NCBI RefSeq assembly: GCF_000172795.2 | Contig: NZ_CP020947.1 | Location: forward strand, 3,562,501-3,626,500 | From: Rhizobium sp. CIAT894 | GTDB lineage: Bacteria > Pseudomonadota > Alphaproteobacteria > Rhizobiales > Rhizobiaceae | Length of the DNA: 64,000 nucleotides | Direction of reading: 5' to 3' | Part shown: positions 27,814 to 37,741 of the stretch, piece by piece | Position numbering within the stretch: the first letter of the stretch is position 1 | Layout: each line of letters begins with the position of its first letter | Notes under the pieces: model-generated | What the model was told of the DNA's origin: nothing | Seen by the model: only the letters and a program-made list of their open reading frames with translations | Databases searched by the model: none | Made by a program: the position numbers and the translations under genes

Positions 27814-28422
27814 CTACAGGAAACGGCGAAGCGCCAGGATGGCAAGCCCCAACAAGGCGGCGAGCCCAGTCAGCGACGCCATGCTGGCGAAATGAAGCGG
27901 TATCCTGCTCCAGCGCGGCTTGATGATGTCGGCCGTGTTGAAAGCCTCGCCGCTGAACTGGCAGGTGACGAGCGCAAGACCGCGCCGCACCATGTCGACA
28001 TCAATGGCGGAGATGATTTCTCCTGCGGCAGGCGCCTCCCGCGGCATCTCCCGCATCGCCATCAGCACCGCCTTCGTCGCCGCGAGATAGGCATGGGCGC
28101 ATTCGTTGAACGGACTTTCCTCATCCGTCACGCTGCCGGGCACTCTGCCCCACAGGCAATAGGAATATTGGATTTCGGCATAGTTCAGGATGCGGCGGAA
28201 TGGTTCGTTGGTATCGACTGCACGGGATGCGAGGTCGATGATCCCACGGCGATAGTCTGAAATCACCGCCATCTCGCCATGGGAAATTTCCGGAACATCG
28301 AGACCGGTAGCATTGCCGCCGGCACTGCGGCTATGCGCAAAGCAGTTTCCGGCGATCATAAAAAGGCAGGCGATGACGGCAAATGTCGTCGGCAAAAATA
28401 GCCCGGTTCTCTCGCGTCTCAT
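27814..28422 (-). CDS. unknown exported, C-terminally membrane-anchored protein in cbt operon
   Basis: 202 residues, not recognised. It has an N-terminal signal (GLFLPTTFAVIACLFMIAGN, cleavage near CFAHS), a soluble region with four cysteines (SYCLWGRV, FNECAHAYL, LVTCQFSG and the one at the signal end), and a C-terminal helix SLTGLAALLGLAILALRRFL with positive tail. The ATG at 28422 is chosen because longer starts overlap cbtA. It is the last gene after cbtB and cbtA, 50 nt from cbtA, so it is probably under the same B12 riboswitch and may assist cobalt handling in the periplasm (inference). Confidence 0.7.
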   Translation of the reverse strand: MRRERTGLFLPTTFAVIACLFMIAGNCFAHSRSAGGNATGLDVPEISHGEMAVISDYRRGIIDLASRAVDTNEPFRRILNYAEIQYSYCLWGRVPGSVTDEESPFNECAHAYLAATKAVLMAMREMPREAPAAGEIISAIDVDMVRRGLALVTCQFSGEAFNTADIIKPRWSRIPLHFASMASLTGLAALLGLAILALRRFL

Positions 28423-28472
28423 GATCGCCCTGAAAGTTCGGGGCGCAGACCAGGCTGCGCCCTTGGATGCAT

Positions 28473-29219
28473 TCAGCGAAATGCCCTCGCCGGCCGTCCG
28501 CGCTGCCCACCCTTGACGGCGAACTGCCTTTCGGCCAGCGCTCCGAAGGCAAGGCCGAGCGCTGCCCAGAGGATCGCGTGCATGGCGAGCGTTGTCGTGC
28601 GGAACCGCCAAAGCACCAGCGCCGAGAAATTCTCCGGCACCTCGTTGATCGGCGGCAAGAGATAGAGAACGAGGCCGATGAAGATGAGATAGGCAACACC
28701 GGCGATGATCGCGCCGTTCCAGAGACCGAAACGTTCTGAAAGACGGCGCGACAGCGCAACCGCGGCGATCAGCGCGGCAAGCGAGACGACGATCATCAGG
28801 AAGAATAGCTCGGTCCTGACGCCGATCGTGTCGGGATTGCCGACCGCCGGCGGGTTGGCCGGATACTTGATGCCGGGAACGAGCACGATCGCCACGAAGG
28901 CGGCGACGGCGATGACGACCGAGGTGCCGCGCGGCGAAAGGCTGCTGAGGCGGCCATGCACGAAAGCGAAGGCAAGCGAAAAAAGCCCGCCGACGGCGAT
29001 GCTGTAAGCCATGACGCCGATGAAGAGGCCGGGACCGGCCTGCGTGGCCCGGCTGACGATCTCAGGTTCGGCGGCTTCGCCGGCCGCCTGGGCGCTCGCC
29101 TCCTCGAAGGCGATCGCCGCATCGACGAGCGGTTCGCCGAAGGTATGGGCAAAGGCAAAAACGAGAATGCCAGCAATCACGCCCGCGAGCATGCCGCGAA
29201 GCAGAAGATTTCCAACCAT
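28473..29219 (-). CDS. cbtA: cobalt transporter subunit CbtA
   Basis: 248 residues with five to six transmembrane segments, the first being LLLRGMLAGVIAGILVFAFA. The conserved loops of the family are present (GPGLFIGVMAYSIAVGGLFS; KYPANPPAVGNPDTI; LYLLPPINEVPENFSALVLW). CbtAB is a predicted cobalt uptake system repeatedly found under cobalamin riboswitches. It follows cbtB in the same operon. Cobalt supply matters to rhizobia because cobalamin is needed for ribonucleotide reductase and other enzymes. Confidence 0.93.
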   Translation of the reverse strand: MVGNLLLRGMLAGVIAGILVFAFAHTFGEPLVDAAIAFEEASAQAAGEAAEPEIVSRATQAGPGLFIGVMAYSIAVGGLFSLAFAFVHGRLSSLSPRGTSVVIAVAAFVAIVLVPGIKYPANPPAVGNPDTIGVRTELFFLMIVVSLAALIAAVALSRRLSERFGLWNGAIIAGVAYLIFIGLVLYLLPPINEVPENFSALVLWRFRTTTLAMHAILWAALGLAFGALAERQFAVKGGQRGRPARAFR

Positions 29220-29294
29220 GTCAGTATTCCCCTAAGCATGTCGCGCAAAACTATGCAGCGGTTTTACGATAACGACATGCGTAAAACAAAGACC

Positions 29295-29336
29295 TAAAGC
29301 GCGAGAAGCAAATCTGAAAGATCGCGATGCGCTTTA
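29295..29336. repeat. short palindromic repeat (TAAAGCGC family), copy 1
   Basis: TAAAGCGC at 29295-29302 and GCGCTTTA at 29329-29336 enclose AT-richer sequence. It shares its left flank (CGACATGCGTAAAACAAAGA) with a second copy at 39279-39322, so the repeat unit extends about 30 bp to the left. It lies in the gap between cbtB and cbtA. Confidence 0.6.
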
Positions 29337-29543
29337 GTGGCAGGGAAAGCCGAGGAGATGACGGGCGTCATGCACGAATTCGTGCACATACATGCCGTTG
29401 AACAACGCCATCGCGCCTTCCTCGGTGCCGACGAAATAGAGAACGATGAGCATCAGCAGACCGCCGAAGATCGCCCAGGGCAGGATATCTCCGAGCGGGA
29501 TTGGCGCCGGTGCCGCGACGGGCGTGAAAGTGGTGTCAGACAT
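29334..29543 (-). CDS. cbtB: cobalt transporter subunit CbtB
   Basis: 69 residues. One transmembrane helix (WAIFGGLLMLIVLYFVGTEE) followed by the diagnostic histidine-rich C-terminus MYVHEFVHDARHLLGFPCH, which probably binds the metal. The ATG at 29543 has AGGAAT upstream on the coding strand; the open frame further upstream runs into the riboswitch and is not coding. First gene of the cbtB-cbtA-unknown operon. Confidence 0.95.
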   Translation of the reverse strand: MSDTTFTPVAAPAPIPLGDILPWAIFGGLLMLIVLYFVGTEEGAMALFNGMYVHEFVHDARHLLGFPCH

Positions 29544-29582
29544 GTATTCCTCCGGAATGACGCGTTCAGTCGAAAGAGTGTT

Positions 29583-29700
29583 TGTGCGGTAAGGTCTGAC
29601 TTCCAGCACGAAGAGCTTTCGACACGCTGGTCACAGTGGCGCGACCGCGCCGGATTTCCACCGGCTTCCAAACCCGCAACAGCACGGTTATATCTGCTCG
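29583..29700 (-). ncRNA. cobalamin (B12) riboswitch upstream of cbtB
   Basis: On the minus strand the aptamer core is clear: GGAAGCCGGTGGAAATCC, then GCGCCACTGTGACC, then the B12-box-like GGAAGTCAGACC, in the right order and spacing. It precedes cbtB by about 40 nt, leaving room for an expression platform that would hide the ribosome site or terminate when adenosylcobalamin is bound. This predicts repression of cobalt uptake when B12 is plentiful. Confidence 0.92.
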
Positions 29701-29775
29701 CCGAAGAAACTGTCAACGACACTTCGCGAAGCCGGCAAAGGCTGTCCCCACCGCTATCCGGAGATCGGAACGACC

Positions 29776-30330
29776 GTGAACACGCGCCTCACCTGGATCT
29801 GCCACGGCGCAACGGCGGCAAGCCGCAAGGGCCTGTTCCCGCTCGACGAACCGCTGGAAGAAAAGGCCATGGCGGAAGCAGGCAGGATGGCCGCCCCTCC
29901 CCGCGCCGATCGTATCGTCATGAGCCCCGCTTTGCGCGCCCGCCAGACCACGGAAGCGCTCCGCCTCGAAGCCCGGATAGATCAGGCGCTTTGCGATTGC
30001 GACCACGGCCGCTGGGCCGGCAGATCGATCACAACGATTGAGGCCGAAGAGCCGGAGGGCCTCATGGCGTGGATGAGCGATCCGGAAGCTGCCCCGCACG
30101 GCGGCGAGAGCATTGCCGATCTGCGCACGCGCATCGCAGGCTGGATGGATGAGCAATCTACACTCGGCGGCCATGTCGTGGCCGTTACCCATGCATCCGT
30201 CATAAGAGCAGCCATCGCGCATGTGCTTCACGCACCGCTTTCCTCCTTCTGGCTCGTCGACGTCGAGCCACTCGCCGTCATTCGCATGACCAGCAACGGG
30301 CGGCGCTGGTCGTTGCGCCTTCAGCATTAG
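29776..30330 (+). CDS. histidine phosphatase (phosphoglycerate mutase-like) family protein
   Basis: 184 residues. The family fold is visible: N-terminal strand LTWICHGATAA, then SPALRARQTTEAL, GGESIADLRTRIAGW and VAVTHASVIRAAIAH, the second catalytic His. The usual RHG triad reads CHG, so the first phosphate-binding Arg is Cys. Members include CobC (alpha-ribazole phosphatase); its position divergent from a B12-controlled operon makes a cobalamin link possible but unproven. Start ATG at 29776 after GGAGATCGGAACGACC. Confidence 0.82.
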   Translation: MNTRLTWICHGATAASRKGLFPLDEPLEEKAMAEAGRMAAPPRADRIVMSPALRARQTTEALRLEARIDQALCDCDHGRWAGRSITTIEAEEPEGLMAWMSDPEAAPHGGESIADLRTRIAGWMDEQSTLGGHVVAVTHASVIRAAIAHVLHAPLSSFWLVDVEPLAVIRMTSNGRRWSLRLQH

Positions 30331-30430
30331 AGATGCCTCATACGATCCAGCCTTACGCAAGCAAATCGCGTCATCTCTATTGAACCGGGTTTGACCGGGA
30401 CTACTTCCTTGTCCCAAGGAGATGGAAGAC

Positions 30431-30550
30431 ATGGCATATGATTGGAGTGGGGAACGTACGCGGCGCCTGCGTTTGATGCGGGTTGCGACGTTCACCCTAA
30501 TTCTGGTCGGTCTGGTCGTCAGCGTCCCGCTGCTGATCGTCACCGCCTGA
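30431..30550 (+). CDS. small single-pass membrane protein, 39 residues
   Basis: MAYDWSGERTRRLRLMRVAT followed by a hydrophobic stretch FTLILVGLVVSVPLLIVTA. A strong ribosome site (AAGGAGATGGAAGAC) sits at the right distance, and a stem-loop follows the stop. Basic N-terminus and hydrophobic C-terminus predict an inner-membrane protein with its N-terminus inside. Function unknown. Confidence 0.65.
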   Translation: MAYDWSGERTRRLRLMRVATFTLILVGLVVSVPLLIVTA

Positions 30551-30560
30551 AAAGCGAGAC

Positions 30561-30595
30561 AGGGCGAGCGATGCAACAGCACGCTCGCCCTCGTT
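30561..30595 (+). terminator. stem-loop after the 39-residue ORF
   Basis: Perfect 10-bp stem AGGGCGAGCG / CGCTCGCCCT with an 11-nt loop, followed by CGTTCTT. The T-run is interrupted but the position, 11 nt after a stop codon, suits a terminator. Confidence 0.6.
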
Positions 30596-30791
30596 CTTCC
30601 CGAGCCCTCACCTTCGCCATTGCACCCGAAAGATCCTTGATCTCCCGAAAAAGCCGACGAACGGCCGCAGCAAGGCTGCCATCCCGATGGCGCCGCAACA
30701 GGCCGCCCCTCCAACAATTTGCCCCCTGAGTTCAACGAACATTTCAGATTTTCGTGATAATTCCGCGCAGGGTGGAGATGGAGAAGGCGAT

Positions 30792-32363
30792 ATGCCGGCG
30801 TTTTTCCAAAGCAGGGCCGGACGGCAATGTGTGTCGATTGTGGTGTTCGGAGTAACCCTCTGGCTCCTCGGCGCGCTGTTGCACTTCGACGACGGCCTCG
30901 TCACCTTCATGATCGGTTTCAGTGAGTACGGCGCCGACAAGCTCGTCCTGGCCCTCGGCGTCGCCGGCGCCATGAGTTTCATCTATTCGGTGCTGCGCAT
31001 CGCCGACCTGCGCAAGGAAATGGACCTGCGCGACGCCGCTCAGGCGAAGGCCGATTGGACCGCGACCCACGACCATCTGACCAAACTGCCGAACCGCTAC
31101 GCCTTCGAGCGCAAGCTCCTCTCGCGGCCGATCCTGGATGAGGAAGCCGAGATCGAGAATTGGGCTCGCAACGTTACTATCTTTTCCGTCGACCTCGACG
31201 GTTTCAAGAAAGTCAACGATCTCGTTGGCCACAAGGGCGGCGATGGCCTGCTGATCGAGGTCGCAAAACGTATCTGCGCGCTCGGCAATGCCGATTGCGT
31301 CTATCGCTTCGGCGGTGACGAATTCATCATCGTCGCCTTCGGCCTGACCGCACAGCGCGAAGAGCATTTTGCCAAGCTTTTGATCCAGGCCGTCACCCGG
31401 CCGATCCTTATCGACGGCTTTGCTGTCGAAGTCGGCGCCAGCGTCGGCTACGACCGCTGGGCCGAGGGAGCCGAGCCGCTTGAGGATGCCGCTCACCGCG
31501 CCGACCTTGCCATGTACGAGGCGAAATCGCGCGGGCCCAATCACTCTCTCGTCTTCGAAGCCTCGATGCAGGACAAGGTGACGGAACGCGCCGCGCTGGA
31601 AACCAGCCTGCGCGCGGCAATCTCCAAGAAGGCGATCAAACCCTTCTATCAGCCGCTGATCGACCTGAAGACCGGCCAGCTCTGCGGCTTCGAAGCCTTG
31701 GCGCGCTGGATCGGCGACGACGGCGTCAACATCCCGCCGCCCGTCTTCATCGACATTGCCGAAGAAACCGGCATGATCACCGCCCTCTTCGAGGATCTGC
31801 TTGCCCAGGCCTGCAGCGACGCGCTCGGCTGGCCGGAGCACGTAACTCTGTCCTTCAATGTCTCGCCGGTGCAGATGGAAGACAGGCTGCTCGCCTCCCG
31901 TATCCTCAAAGTGCTCTCGGCGAGCCGGCTGCCGCCGCAGCGCCTGGAAGTCGAGATCACCGAAAATGCACTGATCCAGGATCCGGCCGTCGCCGCCGTC
32001 GTCCTCGACGAGCTGCATGCCGCCGGCATCCAGATCGCGCTCGACGATTTCGGTACGGGCTATTCGAGTCTTGCCCAGCTCGCGCGTTATCGTTTCGACA
32101 AGATCAAGATCGACAAAAGTTTCGTCGCCACCTATCGCGACGACGAAAGGCAGGAAAAGATCGTCCGCGCCATGCTCGGCCTCGGCAGGAGCCTCAACAT
32201 CAAGACGACTGCCGAAGGCGTCGAGGAGCACGGCCAACTCGCCTTCCTGCTGCAGCTCGGCTGCGATATCGGCCAGGGTTATCTTTTCGGCAAGGCGATG
32301 CCCGCCGCCGAGGCGAGCATCTTCATCAGCGATCGCAATGCCAGTCTGGCCTCAACGGCCTGA
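30792..32363 (+). CDS. membrane-bound GGDEF-EAL cyclic-di-GMP protein
   Basis: 523 residues from ATG 30792 (site GGTGGAGATGGAGAAGGCG). Two N-terminal membrane helices (VSIVVFGVTLWLLGALL; LVLALGVAGAMSFIYSVLRI) precede a GGDEF domain (about 95-255) with intact FGGDEF and DLDGFKKVND. No RxxD inhibitory site is present (GNAD in its place). The EAL domain (about 265-515) keeps GFEALARW, NVSPVQ, EITENAL, LDDFGTGYSSL, KIDKSF and EGVEEH, so phosphodiesterase residues look complete. It could make, break or switch c-di-GMP, which governs motility, exopolysaccharide and attachment in rhizobia. Confidence 0.93.
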   Translation: MPAFFQSRAGRQCVSIVVFGVTLWLLGALLHFDDGLVTFMIGFSEYGADKLVLALGVAGAMSFIYSVLRIADLRKEMDLRDAAQAKADWTATHDHLTKLPNRYAFERKLLSRPILDEEAEIENWARNVTIFSVDLDGFKKVNDLVGHKGGDGLLIEVAKRICALGNADCVYRFGGDEFIIVAFGLTAQREEHFAKLLIQAVTRPILIDGFAVEVGASVGYDRWAEGAEPLEDAAHRADLAMYEAKSRGPNHSLVFEASMQDKVTERAALETSLRAAISKKAIKPFYQPLIDLKTGQLCGFEALARWIGDDGVNIPPPVFIDIAEETGMITALFEDLLAQACSDALGWPEHVTLSFNVSPVQMEDRLLASRILKVLSASRLPPQRLEVEITENALIQDPAVAAVVLDELHAAGIQIALDDFGTGYSSLAQLARYRFDKIKIDKSFVATYRDDERQEKIVRAMLGLGRSLNIKTTAEGVEEHGQLAFLLQLGCDIGQGYLFGKAMPAAEASIFISDRNASLASTA

Positions 32364-32372
32364 TACTCGTTT

Positions 32373-33974
32373 TTAGAATAGCTGGCGCAGGATCACGAAG
32401 AGCACGAAGGCGATCGCGATCGAAGCCGGCAGCGTCAGCACCCAGGCCATCAGCATGTTGCGCACGGTCGACCATTGCAGGCCGGAACCGTTCGCCGCCA
32501 TGGTGCCGGCGACGCCTGACGACAGCACATGCGTGGTCGAGACCGGCAGGCCGAGATGATCGGCCGAGGCGATTGTTACCATCGCCACGACTTCGGCTGC
32601 CGCGCCCTGCCCGTAGGTCAGATGCGTCTTGCCGATCTTTTCGCCGACGGTGACGACGATGCGCTTCCAGCCCACCATCGTGCCGAGGCCGAGCGCGATC
32701 GCGACCGCCACCTTCACCCAGAGCGGGATGAACTTCGTCGCGTTGTCGACCGCCTTGTGGTAGTTCGTCACCGCCGTCAAATCGCCGGCGTCCATCGGCA
32801 GCAGCTTCTGCTTGTCGATCAGCTTCAGCGCCTCGCCGATCAGATAGATGTCATTGCGGACGTTGCCCACGAGGTTGGTCGGCACCGCTTCGAGTGTCGG
32901 GAAGCCGGCGACTTCGGCGCTCGTCTGATGGATATATTGCTGCAGGGCCGGTGTCGCCGCATCCGTCCAGCTCTTGTTCTTGACGGCGTTGCTGACCTCG
33001 GCCTTGTAGTCGGTGACGGTCACGCCGGGCTTCACATATTTGCCGAGCGCGGTCTCCACCTGGGCCGAGGCCGCCTTGTAGGCTTCGAGATAGTTGACGT
33101 CGGGCGTGCGGTTCAGCGCGAAGGCGGTCGGCACCAGGCCGATCAGGATGAGCATGATGAGGCCCATGCCCTTCTGGCCGTCGTTGGAGCCGTGGGCGAA
33201 GCTGACGCCGGTGCAGGTGAAGATCAGGATCGCGCGGATCCAGAGCGGCGGCGGCTGGTTGCCCTTCGGCTCGTCATAGAGCGCCTTGCTGCGGATCAGA
33301 ACCTTCATGACCAGCAGAAGAACGGCCGAAAGACCGAAACCGATCAGCGGCGAGATCAGCAGCGACAGGCCGATATTGGTCGCCTGCGACCAGTCGACGC
33401 CGCTCGTGGCGGTTCCCGCCGGCGCCAGGAACTGGTTCGCGAGACCGACGCCGATGATCGATCCCACCAGCGTATGTGAGCTCGACGACGGCAGGCCGAG
33501 ATACCAGGTGCCGAGGTTCCAGACGATCGCCGCGATCAGCAGCGCAAAGACCATGGCAAGGCCGGAACCGGAGCCGACCTGCAGGATCAGCTCCACCGGC
33601 AGCAGCGCCAGAATGCCGAAGGCAACGGCGCCGCTTGAGGTCAGCACCCCGAGAAAGTTGAAGAAGCCCGACCAGATGACGGCGAATTCCGCCGGCATGG
33701 AACGAGTGTAGATGACGGTGGCGACGGCATTGGCCGTATCGTGGAAACCGTTGACGAACTCGAAGCCGAGCGCGATCAGCAGCGCAAGACCTAAGAGAAT
33801 CCAGGGAACGGCAGCGGCTGTTGTCAGGTCGCGTCCGAGCGCATAGGCGACATATCCAAGGCCACAGACCAGAACGAGCGCGAAGAGCGGCAAGAACCAT
33901 TTGCCGGCAGAATTCGAACTGTGGAGCGGGTGGGACGTATCGCTATGAACCTGGCTGGGGGCAATATCGGCCAT
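32373..33974 (-). CDS. Pit-family inorganic phosphate transporter
   Basis: 533 residues. The two inverted PHO-4 signatures are present: ALGFEFVNGFHDTANAVATV near residue 60, and FAHGSNDGQKGMGLIMLIL in the second half. A long hydrophilic insert lies between them (about residues 300-420; KAASAQVETALGKYVKPGVT). About ten to twelve transmembrane segments. It is a low-affinity, proton-coupled importer of phosphate as metal-phosphate complexes. The ATG at 33974 is preferred over 34001. Convergent with the GGDEF-EAL gene, only 9 nt apart. Confidence 0.93.
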   Translation of the reverse strand: MADIAPSQVHSDTSHPLHSSNSAGKWFLPLFALVLVCGLGYVAYALGRDLTTAAAVPWILLGLALLIALGFEFVNGFHDTANAVATVIYTRSMPAEFAVIWSGFFNFLGVLTSSGAVAFGILALLPVELILQVGSGSGLAMVFALLIAAIVWNLGTWYLGLPSSSSHTLVGSIIGVGLANQFLAPAGTATSGVDWSQATNIGLSLLISPLIGFGLSAVLLLVMKVLIRSKALYDEPKGNQPPPLWIRAILIFTCTGVSFAHGSNDGQKGMGLIMLILIGLVPTAFALNRTPDVNYLEAYKAASAQVETALGKYVKPGVTVTDYKAEVSNAVKNKSWTDAATPALQQYIHQTSAEVAGFPTLEAVPTNLVGNVRNDIYLIGEALKLIDKQKLLPMDAGDLTAVTNYHKAVDNATKFIPLWVKVAVAIALGLGTMVGWKRIVVTVGEKIGKTHLTYGQGAAAEVVAMVTIASADHLGLPVSTTHVLSSGVAGTMAANGSGLQWSTVRNMLMAWVLTLPASIAIAFVLFVILRQLF

Positions 33975-34256
33975 GGCATAGTTCCTTATTCCGTTTTGCA
34001 AATTTGCCTTTTGTTAATAATTCCGCCGCGTGAAGCTCTCATGACGCCTGTCCGGTCCGCCCGGTAAGGCACTGACATCCGATGACATTGGTCATCGCCG
34101 GCTGCGCATCCCGGGAAGATGCCGCGTCGCAACTCCAGCCGAACAAAATGATAGGATATGCAGGGAGAATATGCGCGGGACGAATGGATGCCTTTCCCTC
34201 CGCGACCCCGACACTAAATTCAACCATCTCACATGCGCGCGGAGCCCCCGAAGATC

Positions 34257-35435
34257 ATGTCATCGACCGACCTTCTCCTGACCTTCAACGCCGGCTCCTC
34301 GACCGTCAAGATCGGTATCTTCGCCATGGATGGCGACGAAGCGCGGCGCATCGGCAAGGGTGTGATCGATTTCCGCGCCGAACCGCTCTCGCTCGGTTTG
34401 CGGCGAGGGTCGCAGATATTCGACGTGCCGTTGAAGGCCAAGGTGACGGAAGACCTACGCGACGTCATCAATGAGACTTTCGCGCTTCTCGCCGGTCATT
34501 TCGACGTTGCTGCCCTCCGTGCCGCCGGCCACCGCGTCGTCCATGGCGGCGACCGTTTCACCAGCGCGATCCTCCTCGACGACGCCGCAATCGATGCCGT
34601 CGATGCGCTGACGCCGCTCGCGCCCCTGCATCAGCCGCAGGCGCTGCGTTTCATCCGCGCGCTGCGGCATCTGAAACCGCATCTTGCCCAGACGGCCTCC
34701 TTCGACACGGCCTTCCATGCAACGCAGGACGATCTCGTCCGCCGCTTCGCCATTCCCCGCGCGCTGCATGACGACGGCATCAAGCGCTACGGCTTCCATG
34801 GCCTTTCCTATAAATTCATCGCCGCTGAGCTTGCCCGCAAAGCGCCACGCGCGGCAAAGGCGGTGGTTGCCCATCTCGGCAGCGGCGCCAGCCTCTGTGC
34901 ACTCGGTCAAGGCCTCAGCCGCGATTGCAGCATGGGCTTTTCGACCCTCGAAGGCATCCCGATGGCGACGCGCCCGGGCGCGCTCGATCCCGGCGTCATT
35001 CTGCATCTGGCGGGAGAGAGGAAACAATCCTTCGGCGAAATCGAAGACCTGCTCTATCACCGCTCCGGCTTGCTCGGCATTTCCGGCATCAGCGCCGATA
35101 CACGCGACCTTTTGCGGGATGCGCGGCCGGAGGCGCGCCAGGCGATCGACCTCTTCACCCTGCGCATCGCCGGCGAAATCGGCCGCATGGCAGCAACGCT
35201 CGGCGGCCTTGACGCCGTCGTCTTTACAGCCGGTATCGGCGAGCATCAGCCGGAGATCCGTGCCGGCGTGGCCAAGCGGCTCTCCTGGCTTGGCCTTGAG
35301 ATCGACGAAAAAGCCAATGCCGCCAATGAGTTCACAATCAGCAAAAGGGAAAGCCGCATCGCCGCCCATGTCATCGCCACCGATGAGGAGCAGATCATCG
35401 CCGACGAGGCGCTGTCCCTTCTTGGCAATGGCTGA
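34257..35435 (+). CDS. ackA: acetate kinase
   Basis: 392 residues. Motifs: nucleotide/phosphate site LTFNAGSSTVKIGIFAMDG, HRVVHGG, catalytic region QTASFDTAFHAT, RYGFHGLSYKF, ATP site AHLGSGASLCAL, DCSMGFSTLEGIPMATR, and FTAGIGEHQPEIR. It interconverts acetate plus ATP with acetyl phosphate. No pta or phosphoketolase gene is adjacent, which is unusual for ackA. The ATG at 34257 (GGAGCCCCCGAAGATC upstream) is used; 34233 is an alternative adding eight residues. An imperfect GC-rich inverted repeat at about 35466-35517 follows. Confidence 0.93.
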   Translation: MSSTDLLLTFNAGSSTVKIGIFAMDGDEARRIGKGVIDFRAEPLSLGLRRGSQIFDVPLKAKVTEDLRDVINETFALLAGHFDVAALRAAGHRVVHGGDRFTSAILLDDAAIDAVDALTPLAPLHQPQALRFIRALRHLKPHLAQTASFDTAFHATQDDLVRRFAIPRALHDDGIKRYGFHGLSYKFIAAELARKAPRAAKAVVAHLGSGASLCALGQGLSRDCSMGFSTLEGIPMATRPGALDPGVILHLAGERKQSFGEIEDLLYHRSGLLGISGISADTRDLLRDARPEARQAIDLFTLRIAGEIGRMAATLGGLDAVVFTAGIGEHQPEIRAGVAKRLSWLGLEIDEKANAANEFTISKRESRIAAHVIATDEEQIIADEALSLLGNG

Positions 35436-35560
35436 TCCAGAACCGGTGGAAAGGCATGCCTCGACCGCGGCCCCGCCAGACAGCGAACTCACCCTTAGCA
35501 ACCCTGCTGGCGGCCGCAGCACTGTAACTTTAGAATCATGAAGCGGGTGAATGCCCGCAC

Positions 35561-36451
35561 CTATGCGCGCTCGAGCCGCAACTTCTCCTTCACGCGCCAG
35601 ACCCGCGGCGTTTCACCCGTATATTTGAGGAAGAAGCGCGAGAAATAGGCAGGATCGGCAAAGCCGAGCCGAAATCCGATCTCCTGAACGCTGCCGAGGG
35701 TAAAAACGAGCTGGCGCTTCGCCTCTTCGATGAGTTTGCCGGCAATCAGCTCGTGCGGCGTGCTGCCGGTCATCGACCGGACGATGCGGGTGAGATGTGT
35801 CGGCGAAACCCCAAGCTCGCCGGCGTAGAAGGAAGCGGGCTTGTGCGATCGGAAATGCTGTTGAAGAAGCTCGTTCAGCATATCCATACGCCGCTCGTTC
35901 TCGTTCGACGGAAACTCGTAACTGTTTCCCTCATGCGAAATCCTCGCCGTCAGCCGTAACGCCAGAGCAACATAAGCGCCGAGCATTTCGTTGCGGCCGC
36001 TGCGGCGATTTTCGAATTCGTCGCCGAGCCGTCGCAACGTCTGCATGACATAGGCAGCCTCGGCATTTTCAGGATCGAGCGGCGTCAGATGCGGCACAGC
36101 CAGCCATTCGCCGAGTTGGCTACGGTCGCCGAGCGGCTGGCTGAGATGCGATCTCAACAAGGTTATGACAAGGCCGTCGATATCGCGTGAAAAACGAAAG
36201 CCGTGATTGAGCCCAGAAGGCACCGTGATGATGGCCGGCGGGCGGATGACATGACTCTTGTCGCCGAAGATCGCATCGCCCGAACCGCCTTCGATGTACA
36301 ATATCTGAAAGAAATTCTCATGGCGATGCAGGCGAATCTCCCAGTGGTGCAGGCTGCTGCGGGAACGAACTGTTTCGCAATGCAGCCAGAAATCCGGCTC
36401 TCTCCCGGTATTTTCGCCATAGAGCTCGTAGGTTGGTACATGTCTGCGCAT
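35561..36451 (-). CDS. pobR: AraC/XylS regulator of 4-hydroxybenzoate catabolism (PobR type)
   Basis: 296 residues. N-terminal cupin-like ligand domain (about 30-150; HHWEIRLHRHENFFQILYIE) and C-terminal double HTH (about 195-290): ELGVSPTHLTRIVRSMTG and IGFRLGFADPAYFSRFFLKY. Divergent from pobA with a shared 117-bp promoter region, the standard arrangement for a PobR that activates pobA with 4-hydroxybenzoate. The assignment rests on that context. Confidence 0.88.
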   Translation of the reverse strand: MRRHVPTYELYGENTGREPDFWLHCETVRSRSSLHHWEIRLHRHENFFQILYIEGGSGDAIFGDKSHVIRPPAIITVPSGLNHGFRFSRDIDGLVITLLRSHLSQPLGDRSQLGEWLAVPHLTPLDPENAEAAYVMQTLRRLGDEFENRRSGRNEMLGAYVALALRLTARISHEGNSYEFPSNENERRMDMLNELLQQHFRSHKPASFYAGELGVSPTHLTRIVRSMTGSTPHELIAGKLIEEAKRQLVFTLGSVQEIGFRLGFADPAYFSRFFLKYTGETPRVWRVKEKLRLERA

Positions 36452-36493
36452 GGGGCCCCTCCTGCACCAATGTTCGATTAGTGCAATTTTTAG

Positions 36494-37741
<1,248 letters not shown>

